From CAIODY01 sp046051225 (GTDB lineage Bacteria; Bacteroidota; Bacteroidia; Chitinophagales; CAIODY01): a stretch of DNA of 64,000 nt. Below, in pieces: positions 35,793 through 45,096 of the stretch. Position 1 is the stretch's first letter, and each line of letters starts with the position of its first letter. Made by a program: the position numbers and the translations under genes. The notes beneath the pieces were generated by a model. It searched no databases. It was not told where the DNA came from and saw only the letters and a list, made by a program, of their open reading frames with translations. The stretch spans positions 1 to 64,000 of the forward strand of contig JBJOOR010000003.1 in NCBI GenBank assembly GCA_046051225.1, written 5' to 3'.

Positions 35793-35829
35793 AAAAAAGC
35801 CCCGATAAAAATTTTATCGGGGCTTTTTA
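35793..35829. terminator. Bidirectional terminator
   Basis: GCCCCGATAAAA pairs with TTTTATCGGGGC, flanked by an A-tract and T-tract. It lies between the convergent peptidase and T9SS genes. With ~95 bases of the adjacent coding end, a copy lies at 46105-46214. Confidence 0.9.
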
Positions 35830-35847
35830 ATTTACAAATTCTTTCCC

Positions 35848-38800
35848 TTATTCCACCACCAACCTTTCACGATAAGCCTTTGTTTTACTTTTTAATTCTA
35901 TCCAATACATGCCTTTAGGCATCATTGAAGCATCAATTGTAAAACTATTCGATTCAATATTTTCAATTGTTTTTACCGATTGCCCTTGCATATTATAAAC
36001 CCTACACACAAACGTTTCCTTAGTATCATTCGTAAAGTTTACTGTCGTACTACTTTCAAACGGATTTGGAAATATGGTTATGCCTTTAGCAATATTATTT
36101 TTAGCAGCCCTTAATGCAATAGCCTGTTTAATGGTGTTAAGTTTTGCTTTTCTTTCTGCTGGCTGTTGCGATGGGTCGTACGGCGATGTACAAGGATCTA
36201 ATGCATAAAGTTGAGCCGCCAATTTTGCTGCCAATTGTTGAGTAGCCTCAAATCTTAAATCGGGCAATGTTGTTGGGTCGGCTACCGATAAATAATCAGC
36301 CAACATAAAAGTAGCTTCATCTATATTATTAGCTAACATTTTGCGATATGCCATTGCAAATATTCTGCCTGCTGGTTCTTCAGATAATAAGGTAGCATCT
36401 ACCAACTCTTGCGGTATTTCAATATTTGTATGGCTTAGCCTTGCCGACGAATTATTTGGGTCATAAGGGTCTATTTCCGTTGGGTCAAATCCACCAATAT
36501 TGCAGCCTGTTGGTATACTTGATAAATAATTTTGTGCATCTGGGTAGTTTGGATTACTAACCACACTTTGAGCATTAAGGCAAGTAGGTGTCGAATAAGA
36601 ATTAAAACAAATACTACCATTAAATTGATAATTCGGCAATCCCCAATAATTATTTTTAAACGACATGGTTTTTAACAGCGCTAAATTTGTATTCCAAAAT
36701 GGATACGAATAATTAATCTTCATAGCTATTCCAGTATTTGGCAAAATTGTTAAACCATTGCCATCAAATCTATTCGATTTTATAGCGCTGCCATTTACCA
36801 CCGAGTGTTCGTAAGCATCCGCATACAAATAACAATCCATAATGTTTACACCATACCCTCCATTATGTATTATCCATGCACAACCCCAATCACCTATCGT
36901 TAGCGATGATGCCACTAATGGATTAATATTACCACCATTATTTATATTTATCCCATCATTTACATTATACTCTATCACTGCCCCATTCCTTGCATACACA
37001 TTTGCATTATTAGCCTCCACACCATTCAATTGGTTGCTGTTAATATGCCCTCCCTCTATTATTAATTGATTTACATTATTCGCCACTATACCATCATTCG
37101 TTTTATGAGTAATATCCACACCAATAATTTCTACCTTATTACAATTCAATAAATCTATCCCATTAATAGTGCTGGCATTAGTCAACACACTACTTTGTAT
37201 CGTTAAATCAGTACGTTGCAAATTATGAGCTACTATATCAGCACCAATCGAATTATTAAAATTGCAAGTTTTAATCATTATCATCGGTTTGCTTAATAAA
37301 TTACCACAATCTATCGCATAATCATGTATGTTCAATGCATCCGAAAAATCAGTAAATGTCGACGATTCTATTACCACACTATTCGCATTCGAAATATCAA
37401 AAGCATTTATACCATGGCTATTGCTGCCATTGTATGCATTTATGTTTTGTATTTCCGTATGCAAGCCCCCCACTATTGTAAACTTTGCATATTGCCCATA
37501 TAGCATATCTGCATCCTTTATTTTCACATCATGGTTTTGAATCATCACCGTTGCATTATCATCTATTTTTATCACTTCGTCAGTATTGCCCTGCCCCACT
37601 ATATTTACTTTGCTACCTTGCCCCATTACTATATTATTACCTACACCAAATTGATAAAAGCCTGTACCATTCAATGTTAAATCTGTATTGGCTGGTATTT
37701 CTAATGTGCCTTTTATATATACTGATGCGTTGCTACCGTTTAAAAATACTTGACCATCTCCCATTATTAATTTGCTATTAGGCTCTACAACTATTGATGC
37801 TCCATCTTCTAAGGTAACATTTGCATTAGGTTCTATTGCTAATACATGACCTCCTTTTACAATTAATTTCCCGTTACTGAAAATGTGTAATGTTGCTCCG
37901 CTTTTGATTTTACTTTCAAATACAGAATTACCTAATAAAGTTAATGATGAATTTTGTGCTATTTTCAAAAGAGCATTATTCTCTACTAACAAATTGCTTC
38001 CATGAATAAATTCAATATTAGCTTCATTGTTCGTTGAATTATCACCAATTTCTAACTTAGAGCCTAAAGTAATAGTAACCCTGCTTCCTTTCGTTACTTT
38101 GACATTTAACACCGAACCATTTATTGGATTTGGACATGTTCCCGAAGGAAGATTAAATTTAATTTTTGAATCTTTATTAAAAGATAAAGTTGAATTGTTT
38201 TGAACTGATACATCGCAACTTAATTCATTTACCATTCTACAACAGCTACTTGTACATACTCCAAAATTATAATCATTTGTAATTACTCCACTTGTAAACT
38301 TACAGACCGATCCAATCTCCTCAGTTACAAAATCAGCAATGCCTTGATCAATTCCTCCTTCTAATACATGCGGTAAGTTTGTCATGGACGCATAAACTGC
38401 ATCAAACGGAGTAATACTATGAGAAATAGAATTAGGATAACCTGGTATTTGAAAAATATTAGTCCAATAGTCAGTAGTATTAATATCTAATGCGCTAATT
38501 GTTGGAATAAAACTTATGTTATTGCCACTTGGAGTCGTTGCTGTTTTATCTAAATCAACTACTGTAGGGCTAAAATTAAAATTAGTTCCTGCAATCGAAA
38601 AATTTATTAATCCTTTTATTTTAACTGTTGTACTGCTTGAATTAATCATATCTGAAATTAGTTGTGGGGAATTTCCCTGCCCCCCAGGTACATTATCAAT
38701 ACATTTATAATTTGACAAATTACCAGCATTCCCTTTTTTGTCAATTGCCAAAACCTCATTCCAAGTACTCATGCCATTTAATAAAACACAAGTAGGAGAT

Positions 38801-39816
38801 AAACACGGAACTTTTAAACTTCCTTTTAGCCATTGACTAAAATCATACAACGGATCATTATTTGGTGGAAACACCTGAATATAATTGCCAGGTCTTGACC
38901 ATATTTCTAAATCAAATTTGATAGTACTTGTTGTTCCGTTAGAATTATGATGATAATCAAACAATTTATCACTTCCACTAAAACCCTGTCCTGTTGAATT
39001 ACCACTTCCATCAGCAATGGCAACCTTTCTGCAATTATTTGGATAATTACCCACTGCCAATAAATTATTTTTAAATGATTGCCTAAAAGTTGCTGCTGAA
39101 GAATTGTAATGTTCAATAAGCATTTCTTTAGCAGCAGGCGAATCTTGCAAACCATCTTTTATTTTTTGCAAAAATTGTCCTAAATCAACCGTATAGTTAT
39201 CTAGACCCGAAGTTGACCATTCAGTCAATTGCTGAAAACCTAATGGTATATTAGCTCCATTATTCGGTCCGTCAAATGAAATATACAATCTGGTATTGTG
39301 TATTATGTTATGATATTCCATATACGCTAACCCATATCTACATATTAAGGCTCCCATACTTGGCCCTATTACAACATTGGGGTTGGGTGTACCACTGCAA
39401 TTACTATTTCCTACAATTTGTCCGCTATTAACTCTATTAATTAATTCAACCAAAAGCATTGAGTTTCTTTCAATATAATCAACCGAGTTTGTAAAATTCA
39501 ACATAATAATATCATAACCTTCATCATGAAATTTTTCAGCCAAATTCTCTTGATTCATTGCGGTATAAATTTCATTCCAATATCTGCTATTTGTAGGGTC
39601 AATACCTTCCACTATTATTATTGGGTTTTTAATACAAGTGTTTCCACATGCTTTATAAACGTAATAATCTCCTTCAGCAGTTGCAGTATTTCCCTGAAAA
39701 TCAGTAAATGGAATACTTGCACTAAAGTGGATGGAGTCTTCATATAGTGGAATATTTTGTGCATTACACATAATAGAAACACACGATAAGAGCAGAACAA
39801 AAAAATAATTTTTCAT
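35848..39816 (-). CDS. T9SS-secreted lipase-like protein with beta-helix
   Basis: 1322 residues. After a signal peptide, residues ~45-300 resemble an alpha/beta hydrolase: I-I-I-V-E-G-I-D-P, a Y-D-I-I-M-L-N-F-T-N strand and the nucleophile elbow G-P-S-M-G-A near residue 155. The central part (about 560-1050) has many Asn/Ile turns (for instance V-I-I-E-G-G-H-I-N-S-N-Q-L-N-G-V), typical of a right-handed parallel beta-helix. The C-terminus is a type IX sorting domain (T-I-F-P-N-P-F-E-S-S...R-E-R-L-V-V-E). It is the last gene of a minus-strand run of exported proteins. An esterase/lipase role on extracellular substrates is inference. Confidence 0.8.
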   Translation of the reverse strand: MKNYFFVLLLSCVSIMCNAQNIPLYEDSIHFSASIPFTDFQGNTATAEGDYYVYKACGNTCIKNPIIIVEGIDPTNSRYWNEIYTAMNQENLAEKFHDEGYDIIMLNFTNSVDYIERNSMLLVELINRVNSGQIVGNSNCSGTPNPNVVIGPSMGALICRYGLAYMEYHNIIHNTRLYISFDGPNNGANIPLGFQQLTEWSTSGLDNYTVDLGQFLQKIKDGLQDSPAAKEMLIEHYNSSAATFRQSFKNNLLAVGNYPNNCRKVAIADGSGNSTGQGFSGSDKLFDYHHNSNGTTSTIKFDLEIWSRPGNYIQVFPPNNDPLYDFSQWLKGSLKVPCLSPTCVLLNGMSTWNEVLAIDKKGNAGNLSNYKCIDNVPGGQGNSPQLISDMINSSSTTVKIKGLINFSIAGTNFNFSPTVVDLDKTATTPSGNNISFIPTISALDINTTDYWTNIFQIPGYPNSISHSITPFDAVYASMTNLPHVLEGGIDQGIADFVTEEIGSVCKFTSGVITNDYNFGVCTSSCCRMVNELSCDVSVQNNSTLSFNKDSKIKFNLPSGTCPNPINGSVLNVKVTKGSRVTITLGSKLEIGDNSTNNEANIEFIHGSNLLVENNALLKIAQNSSLTLLGNSVFESKIKSGATLHIFSNGKLIVKGGHVLAIEPNANVTLEDGASIVVEPNSKLIMGDGQVFLNGSNASVYIKGTLEIPANTDLTLNGTGFYQFGVGNNIVMGQGSKVNIVGQGNTDEVIKIDDNATVMIQNHDVKIKDADMLYGQYAKFTIVGGLHTEIQNINAYNGSNSHGINAFDISNANSVVIESSTFTDFSDALNIHDYAIDCGNLLSKPMIMIKTCNFNNSIGADIVAHNLQRTDLTIQSSVLTNASTINGIDLLNCNKVEIIGVDITHKTNDGIVANNVNQLIIEGGHINSNQLNGVEANNANVYARNGAVIEYNVNDGININNGGNINPLVASSLTIGDWGCAWIIHNGGYGVNIMDCYLYADAYEHSVVNGSAIKSNRFDGNGLTILPNTGIAMKINYSYPFWNTNLALLKTMSFKNNYWGLPNYQFNGSICFNSYSTPTCLNAQSVVSNPNYPDAQNYLSSIPTGCNIGGFDPTEIDPYDPNNSSARLSHTNIEIPQELVDATLLSEEPAGRIFAMAYRKMLANNIDEATFMLADYLSVADPTTLPDLRFEATQQLAAKLAAQLYALDPCTSPYDPSQQPAERKAKLNTIKQAIALRAAKNNIAKGITIFPNPFESSTTVNFTNDTKETFVCRVYNMQGQSVKTIENIESNSFTIDASMMPKGMYWIELKSKTKAYRERLVVE

Positions 39817-39842
39817 GTTATTTTATTTAGTAATTAGTTAGT

Positions 39843-40433
39843 TTAATAGTAGAGTAAATCGAACCACCCATCAGAAACAACTGTGATTTGATTTGTCTTT
39901 TTATTTAGCGCTTTAAATGAGAAAGTACCGCAAATAATTCTTTTTTGAATATTGGTATCAATTTTAGTAATAGAAACACTCCCATTATAAATGGAATCTG
40001 TTTCAAAAAAACCCGATTGACTACTTGATATTGATGCTGAATTAAAAACAGTACTGTAATAGTTAAATTTAGGAATTATTTCATAAGAGCCAAGTTTATT
40101 TAACGCTCCTATATTAATTGTAATAGTTCTGCTCAATCCTTCTTTAATCATCCCATTGTCATATCCCTTTATCACTAATTTTCCACCGTCATAATTAACC
40201 CATTTCGAATTAGTTCCAACTAATGCACTTCCGTTAATAATCTCAAAGAACTCCCCATCAATTTTACAAACTAATTTATCTGCACCAGTGAAAGTAGGAG
40301 ATGGATAATTTGTTGGATGCAAAGGGTCTTCTACTGGTTTTTTGTGGCAACTAATTGCCAATAAAAAAAACGACAGAATCAAAATACTAATTCTACTTTG
40401 AGTCTTTTTACAAGTTAATATTATTGTTTTCAT
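39843..40433 (-). CDS. Predicted lipoprotein
   Basis: 196 residues. A lipoprotein signal with F-L-L-A-I-S-C (Cys29) is followed by a proline-rich linker and a beta-rich domain containing K-L-V-C-K-I-D-G-E-F-F-E, a start common to small Bacteroidota lipoproteins of the DUF6252 type. It lies 19 bases after the phospholipase-C-like gene and 26 before the lipase-like gene, so it belongs to the same transcript. Function unknown; family resemblance tentative. Confidence 0.7.
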   Translation of the reverse strand: MKTIILTCKKTQSRISILILSFFLLAISCHKKPVEDPLHPTNYPSPTFTGADKLVCKIDGEFFEIINGSALVGTNSKWVNYDGGKLVIKGYDNGMIKEGLSRTITINIGALNKLGSYEIIPKFNYYSTVFNSASISSSQSGFFETDSIYNGSVSITKIDTNIQKRIICGTFSFKALNKKTNQITVVSDGWFDLLYY

Positions 40434-40452
40434 AATTTATTATTTACAGTTT

Positions 40453-42354
40453 TTAATCCTGCACCACTAATCTTTCAATATAGCTTTTGGTATTAGATTT
40501 TAGTTTTAGTAAATATATGCCTTCGGCTAAATTATTTCGGTTAAATCTATATTGTGTGCCTGTTATTTTTGGCATTGTAAATACCACTCTGCCAGCAATA
40601 TCAAATACATCTAAAGTAAATTCTTCATTTGCTGTATTGGTAAATTGCAAAGTAGTGGTTTGGGTAAAGGGGTTAGGAAAAATAGTTAGTTTGTTATCCG
40701 ATAATTGAGTTGTATTTTTTTGTGGTACAATACTATCAGTACCTATATGAACTAGTCTAATTAAATCGGAATCGTTAAATTGTTCTTGATTGGGTTGCCT
40801 TGCTGAAGGACCAGTACAAGGAAAGGTAATTATTTTTGCTTGAAAATCAGCTCCTGCCTCTACTTTAAAGCCAGGCTGCAAGTGTATACTACTACCAGCT
40901 AAAAATTTAGCCGCTGTACCATTTGCCACTACAAAATCACCAGTTGAATAAGCAGTTGTTACATTATTGCCTGCTTCAATGCCCCAATGCGCATATACTT
41001 TTGTTTTAGTATTGGTAACATAAATACTTCCTGGTACATTTGTAGCTAAAGTAGTAATGCTGCTACCATTTGAAGTATTGGCATTTTGAACATACGCTGT
41101 TGGTTGATAATCTTGAAGCCTTGTTTGAAACCAATTAAATAAAGAAGCACAACTACGAATAGCATAATTAAAAGCAACGCCTGCAATCTGTTGAGTACTT
41201 ACACTTGTGGGTGAGGTATTATTGAATGTTGAATAAATAGAATTAATTGTTGTATAAGCATTATCTGATGAATTAATAATATTATTGCCACTAAACATTG
41301 GATATAATAATGTATTCGGATATGGTAAACTACCTCCTCCAGAAGGAAAAAAATCGGCCATTTGGTTTGTAGAATAAAATAAATAATGGAGTGCGTCTTG
41401 ATCGCTCATACAATATATATCATTTAATAACCCTCCTTGTTGTAAAGCAGAATTATAGTCCCAATTTGTTGCTTGACAATTCAATTGGGAGTTAAAATTA
41501 GGAGGTAGTTCACAATTAGGGTCTAATAAATAATCAGCCATATCTAACTCATAATAATCTCCTGCTCCCACAGGACAGGGATGTAATTTTCCATGTGCAT
41601 GGGTAGGCACACTTTGGTCGCCTAATAAATGTGCAACCCTGCCAAGTATTTGAAGTGCTAAATCTTTACCTGAAATACCAAGAAATGATGTATTCGATGG
41701 ATATGAGGGTGAAATCCATTGCCCAACAAGACCAAAAAATCCGGTAGTATGGTATTGAGTAATTGTAAAATTTCCATTATAAAGATCAAAAATACTATTG
41801 TATGTAATTTTCCATTTCTGTACAGGAATACTTTGATTTTGAGGAAACCCCCAAACATTTTGTTGAATTATCGTTGCTGTGCCATTATGTACAATAGTAA
41901 TTTCAAAATTATTCCCATTGAAAAGATAAATTCTTGCCTTCTGCCAAGAATTATAATAATCATACCCATTTAAAATTGGTGTTTTATAATTGTCCCCATT
42001 ATCAGTAACCCAAAAATGTGAATTAGTTTGATGCTCTCCAGTAATTAAAGAGGAAGGCGTTTCCACATATCCAAAAACAGGATCTTCTACATCATCTCTC
42101 CAAGCACCAATTGCTATTTGACAGTCATTAGACCATGGATCTGCATCATTCCCTTTTCCATAATAGTCTGTTGGCGAAGAACCCCAATAATTAATTCCAA
42201 AATCTCTTTTATTAAATACGTTGTAGTTGACTCCTCTCTGTTGTTCAAGCAAATAAAAAGCTTGTTTTACCATATACTGATGCACCCATTCCTTGTGAGC
42301 AAAAATTTTTTCAACAAAAAACATAAACAGAAATATTAGCAAGACTTTTTTCAT
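40453..42354 (-). CDS. T9SS-secreted Zn-dependent phospholipase-C-like protein
   Basis: 633 residues. Signal peptide ending at E-K-I-F-A-H, then K-E-W-V-H-Q-Y-M, and later G-R-V-A-H-L-L-G-D-Q-S-V-P-T-H-A-H; this spacing of His and Asp resembles the metal ligands of zinc-dependent phospholipase C/S1-P1 nuclease folds. After about residue 440 come a linker domain with S-I-H-L-Q-P-G-F-K-V-E-A-G and a T9SS sorting domain (T-I-F-P-N-P-F-T-Q-T...R-L-V-V-Q-D). Its start overlaps the previous gene's stop by four bases. Substrate unknown; a phospholipase role is inference. Confidence 0.78.
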   Translation of the reverse strand: MKKVLLIFLFMFFVEKIFAHKEWVHQYMVKQAFYLLEQQRGVNYNVFNKRDFGINYWGSSPTDYYGKGNDADPWSNDCQIAIGAWRDDVEDPVFGYVETPSSLITGEHQTNSHFWVTDNGDNYKTPILNGYDYYNSWQKARIYLFNGNNFEITIVHNGTATIIQQNVWGFPQNQSIPVQKWKITYNSIFDLYNGNFTITQYHTTGFFGLVGQWISPSYPSNTSFLGISGKDLALQILGRVAHLLGDQSVPTHAHGKLHPCPVGAGDYYELDMADYLLDPNCELPPNFNSQLNCQATNWDYNSALQQGGLLNDIYCMSDQDALHYLFYSTNQMADFFPSGGGSLPYPNTLLYPMFSGNNIINSSDNAYTTINSIYSTFNNTSPTSVSTQQIAGVAFNYAIRSCASLFNWFQTRLQDYQPTAYVQNANTSNGSSITTLATNVPGSIYVTNTKTKVYAHWGIEAGNNVTTAYSTGDFVVANGTAAKFLAGSSIHLQPGFKVEAGADFQAKIITFPCTGPSARQPNQEQFNDSDLIRLVHIGTDSIVPQKNTTQLSDNKLTIFPNPFTQTTTLQFTNTANEEFTLDVFDIAGRVVFTMPKITGTQYRFNRNNLAEGIYLLKLKSNTKSYIERLVVQD

Positions 42355-42935
42355 TTTTTATGATTTTTAAGATTAATAAAAAAGGCGCACTCCATATTAA
42401 ATATAAATCCATTTAAAGCCCATGGTCCATTTCCAACTTTTACAGGAGTCATTAATCCGTACTTAATATATACACCACATTTTTTATTAGCACCAAAATC
42501 AAATTTATTGCCAGCACAAATTGAAAACTTTGCTCCATTCTTATCTGAAAGTATATTTATTGCTCTTTTGTCATAGTACTCATGCTTAAATGGTACACTT
42601 AACCTCATCATATAAATTTGCAATAAAGAGGTAGAAAAACTTAAAAAAAAAGATTTCTCTTTAAAAGGAAAAACATTTAGCCCTGCAAAAACTTTATGAA
42701 TATTATGATTGTACGGACTGTTTGGATAAAGAGAATAATCAATTTCGAAATTGACTATATCATGTAATCTTATCCAAGTACCAGCTTTAAAATATTTTCC
42801 TTCAAACAAACTATACCCCACGTTAGGCATAAACATAGGCTGTTTGGGTTTATTAGATAAAGTATCAGGCCTAGTTTGTGCTTTAACTAAAGCGCAGCAG
42901 CATAGCAACAAGCAACATACAATTATTTTTTTCAT
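42351..42935 (-). CDS. Hypothetical exported protein
   Basis: 194 residues with a signal peptide (K-K-I-I-V-C-C-L-L-L-C-C-C-A-L-V-K-A, cleaved before Q-T) and a beta-rich body rich in Phe and Tyr (F-E-I-D-Y-S-L-Y-P; C-G-V-Y-I-K-Y-G-L), which suggests an outer-membrane barrel or related protein. The cluster of cysteines in the signal makes lipidation conceivable, but no proper lipobox fits. Fourth in the exported-protein run; overlaps the downstream gene by four bases. Function unknown. Confidence 0.65.
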   Translation of the reverse strand: MKKIIVCCLLLCCCALVKAQTRPDTLSNKPKQPMFMPNVGYSLFEGKYFKAGTWIRLHDIVNFEIDYSLYPNSPYNHNIHKVFAGLNVFPFKEKSFFLSFSTSLLQIYMMRLSVPFKHEYYDKRAINILSDKNGAKFSICAGNKFDFGANKKCGVYIKYGLMTPVKVGNGPWALNGFIFNMECAFFINLKNHKK

Positions 42936-42962
42936 ACAATAAAAGATTGGTGTTAAAGCTAT

Positions 42963-44225
42963 TTATTTATGGCTTACTTGCTTTTTTAATACATCTATTT
43001 CTTTTTGCTGTTGCACTAGGTACAGCGTAAGCTCTTCTATTTTTTGCAATAGTTTGTTTTGCATTTCGCTTACTTTTATGCCGTTGGTTTCGGCTTCGGT
43101 GGCGGTAGGCATTTGGGGTAGGTGGTGGTTGGCGGCTATATAGCTTTCTAATTCTTTTAAGCTAGCAAGCTTATAATCTTTATTAAATACATAATCGGGG
43201 AAGGAAGTGGTTTGTACTTGTATTTCACGGGCATACAATACATGGTCGTTAGTATTTAGTTTTAATAACTCATATCCATTTATATCATTTACTACCAAAT
43301 TGCCATTACAGGTAGTAGTACCATTCAGGGTAATATTACTCACATTTCCATTTGAGTTATTACCCATTGTAACATTGCCAATTAAACTTGTATTGCCATT
43401 TATATTCAAATCGCCGTTTGTTGTAGCATTGCCATTGGTGGTGGTCATACCATTTATCATTAAGCCATACATTGGCCCATAAGTAAAATCATCTACATTT
43501 AATGTTATGCCTGTTGATTCAATAATGAGTGGCTGCAAAGCTTGTAGATGCCCTGCATTTTGATAACGCCCTTGTGGCGAATTATCTTGGCAAGGTTCTA
43601 TTTCAAATATATGCGCCGATGCATCATAAAATACATTTGGGCAGCCATCGGCTGAAACAATTTGACTATAATCTATATCTGTACGCAATTTTTTTGCTTC
43701 TATTACTACATCATCATGGCGTATATCAATCATTTCTGATGGTACAGGTATATCCATTGTGCCAGTTCCCCTGGCTGCATTACTGCTATTATTGGCAACA
43801 GTAGGTTTTGTATGTTTTTTGTGTGCTTTTGCGCCAGATACAGATGTATCGGTTTGTGTATTAATTCTAAATCTTAATACTGTTTGGCCATTGGTTAAAC
43901 TTATTTTTGGTATTAATGAATCTTTAACGGTTAGTTTATCATTAGGTGTATTAGTACCTATACCCACATTGCCACTATAATCGCTTTGTTGTCCGCCTGC
44001 AAATAAAGTAGTGTTGCCGCTGCTATCGGTTACTATTATATTATTGGGCGTAGTGATAGAGGTATCTGTAACAGTAAGGGCGCTATCGGCTGTGGTTTGT
44101 GCTTTTGCACTATTGGTATTAAAAACTGAAAAAGCCATTAGCATCATAATTAGTATTAGTTTGCTTGGCTTAATTTTTAGTGTGCTGTGTGCTGTGTGCT
44201 GTGTGCTTGTTGTAGTTTTTTTCAT
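42963..44225 (-). CDS. Exported tail-fibre-like structural protein
   Basis: 420 residues. Signal-like segment near 22-42, then Thr/Asn-rich repeats of the type N-G-N-T-S-L-I-G-N-V-T-M-G (about 255-315), and a conserved end: S-L-K-E-L-E-S-Y-I-A-A-N-H-H-L-P-Q-M-P followed by a coiled coil (V-Q-Q-Q-K-E-I-D-V-L-K-K-Q-V). This C-terminus is common in Bacteroidota surface proteins labelled tail-fibre or cell-wall-anchor proteins and related to intramolecular-chaperone/trimerising ends. First gene of the minus-strand exported run. A group of ACGTA motifs lies upstream. Confidence 0.72.
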   Translation of the reverse strand: MKKTTTSTQHTAHSTLKIKPSKLILIMMLMAFSVFNTNSAKAQTTADSALTVTDTSITTPNNIIVTDSSGNTTLFAGGQQSDYSGNVGIGTNTPNDKLTVKDSLIPKISLTNGQTVLRFRINTQTDTSVSGAKAHKKHTKPTVANNSSNAARGTGTMDIPVPSEMIDIRHDDVVIEAKKLRTDIDYSQIVSADGCPNVFYDASAHIFEIEPCQDNSPQGRYQNAGHLQALQPLIIESTGITLNVDDFTYGPMYGLMINGMTTTNGNATTNGDLNINGNTSLIGNVTMGNNSNGNVSNITLNGTTTCNGNLVVNDINGYELLKLNTNDHVLYAREIQVQTTSFPDYVFNKDYKLASLKELESYIAANHHLPQMPTATEAETNGIKVSEMQNKLLQKIEELTLYLVQQQKEIDVLKKQVSHK

Positions 44226-44304
44226 AGCAGTAAAAATGGTTTAATTAAGTATTTTTGGAATTGCAATGTTAAGTAAATTACCCTAAGTGTCAATTGCGGA
44301 AATC

Positions 44305-44334
44305 ACGTATTTTTCTACGTAATTCCACGTAGAA
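44305..44334. promoter_or_regulatory. ACGTA repeat cluster, possible operator
   Basis: ACGTA occurs at 305-309, 317-321 and 327-331 of this kilobase line (44305, 44317, 44327), about one helix turn apart, and TTCTACGT/ACGTAGAA forms an 8-bp stem. It is 80-110 bases upstream of the 44225 gene, a plausible place for a regulator to bind. No cognate regulator is identified. Confidence 0.4.
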
Positions 44335-44371
44335 GAAATTTCTAAAAATAAAAAAGAGGAAAAAAGCTTTC

Positions 44372-44440
44372 CCAGTAGGCGGTAAGCTATATTAGTTGCT
44401 ACTAAGATGCAGCAGAGCCTTTGCGCAGCGTCTTCGTTCC
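44372..44440 (+). repeat. R1 copy C (left part)
   Basis: CCAGTAGGCGGTAAGCTATATT begins an R1 copy that matches 20359-20428 for ~69 bases, including TTTGCG(C/T)AGCGTCTTCGTTCC, and then stops at the position of the first palindrome. The right half and terminal repeat are missing. It abuts the heptad repeat region. Confidence 0.7.
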
Positions 44441-44457
44441 AAATCATCAATCGTTAA

Positions 44458-44890
44458 TCATTCATTTAAATCCAACATCCCTGCAAAGCCCCAATCAATC
44501 ACTACCTCAAAATCAATCACTACCACAGTTACAATCTTCACCCCAGCAATGAAGTTTTCGATAGCCGCAATCAATTCGTCGAGCCCTGCAAAACACACAT
44601 CTAGGCTAGCAACAATATCAGCTACTGACGCAATTACAAAATTTACTGCCACAATTACAATCTCCACCCCAGCAATAAAGTTCTCGATAGCCGCAATCAA
44701 TTCGTCGAGCATTGCAAACCACACGTCGAGGCTAGCAACAATATCAGCTACTGCCACAATTACAATCTACACCCCAGCAAAAGTCATCACCAATCCCTCA
44801 ATTCCCAACTCTACCCCTACAATCCATATCTATACCACACCAATCATATTCCCTATCCCCACAACCACTTTCCCTACCATACCCACCCTG
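44458..44890 (-). pseudogene. Heptad-periodic repeat remnant
   Basis: DNA repeats occur from 44524, 44650 and 44755 with spacings of 126 and 105 bases, that is six and five heptads. On the minus strand these read as successive seven-residue units such as LDELIAA, IENFIAG, VEIVIVA, VADIVAS and LDVCFAG, with hydrophobic residues at fixed positions. A GAG-to-TAG change breaks the frame at the third unit and more stops follow upstream, so this looks like a decayed coiled-coil-like repeat gene. The plus strand is also open for 183 codons (44396-44947), a Ser/Thr/Pro-rich frame with no plausible start; that is treated as a shadow. Confidence 0.45.
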
Positions 44891-45096
44891 CACAAATCAA
44901 AAAACTGTTATTATCATCTAACAAACAATAGCAATCTTGTTAAATAATTGTTAATAATTTGTTTTCCCTATAAACATACACTTAATTTTGTATCGTAATT
45001 GAGTTAATAACAAACTCATTCCTAATTCCAAATCCTGCCTCAAATCGCTTCATTTCCTATTAGGTTGTTTTTTAAAAACAATTAAATAATATCATT

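Noticed and set aside
44396..44947. 183-codon plus-strand frame through the heptad repeat
   Set aside because: Begins in the R1 repeat with no real start, is Ser/Thr/Pro low complexity, and is probably open only because the strand is poor in purines.
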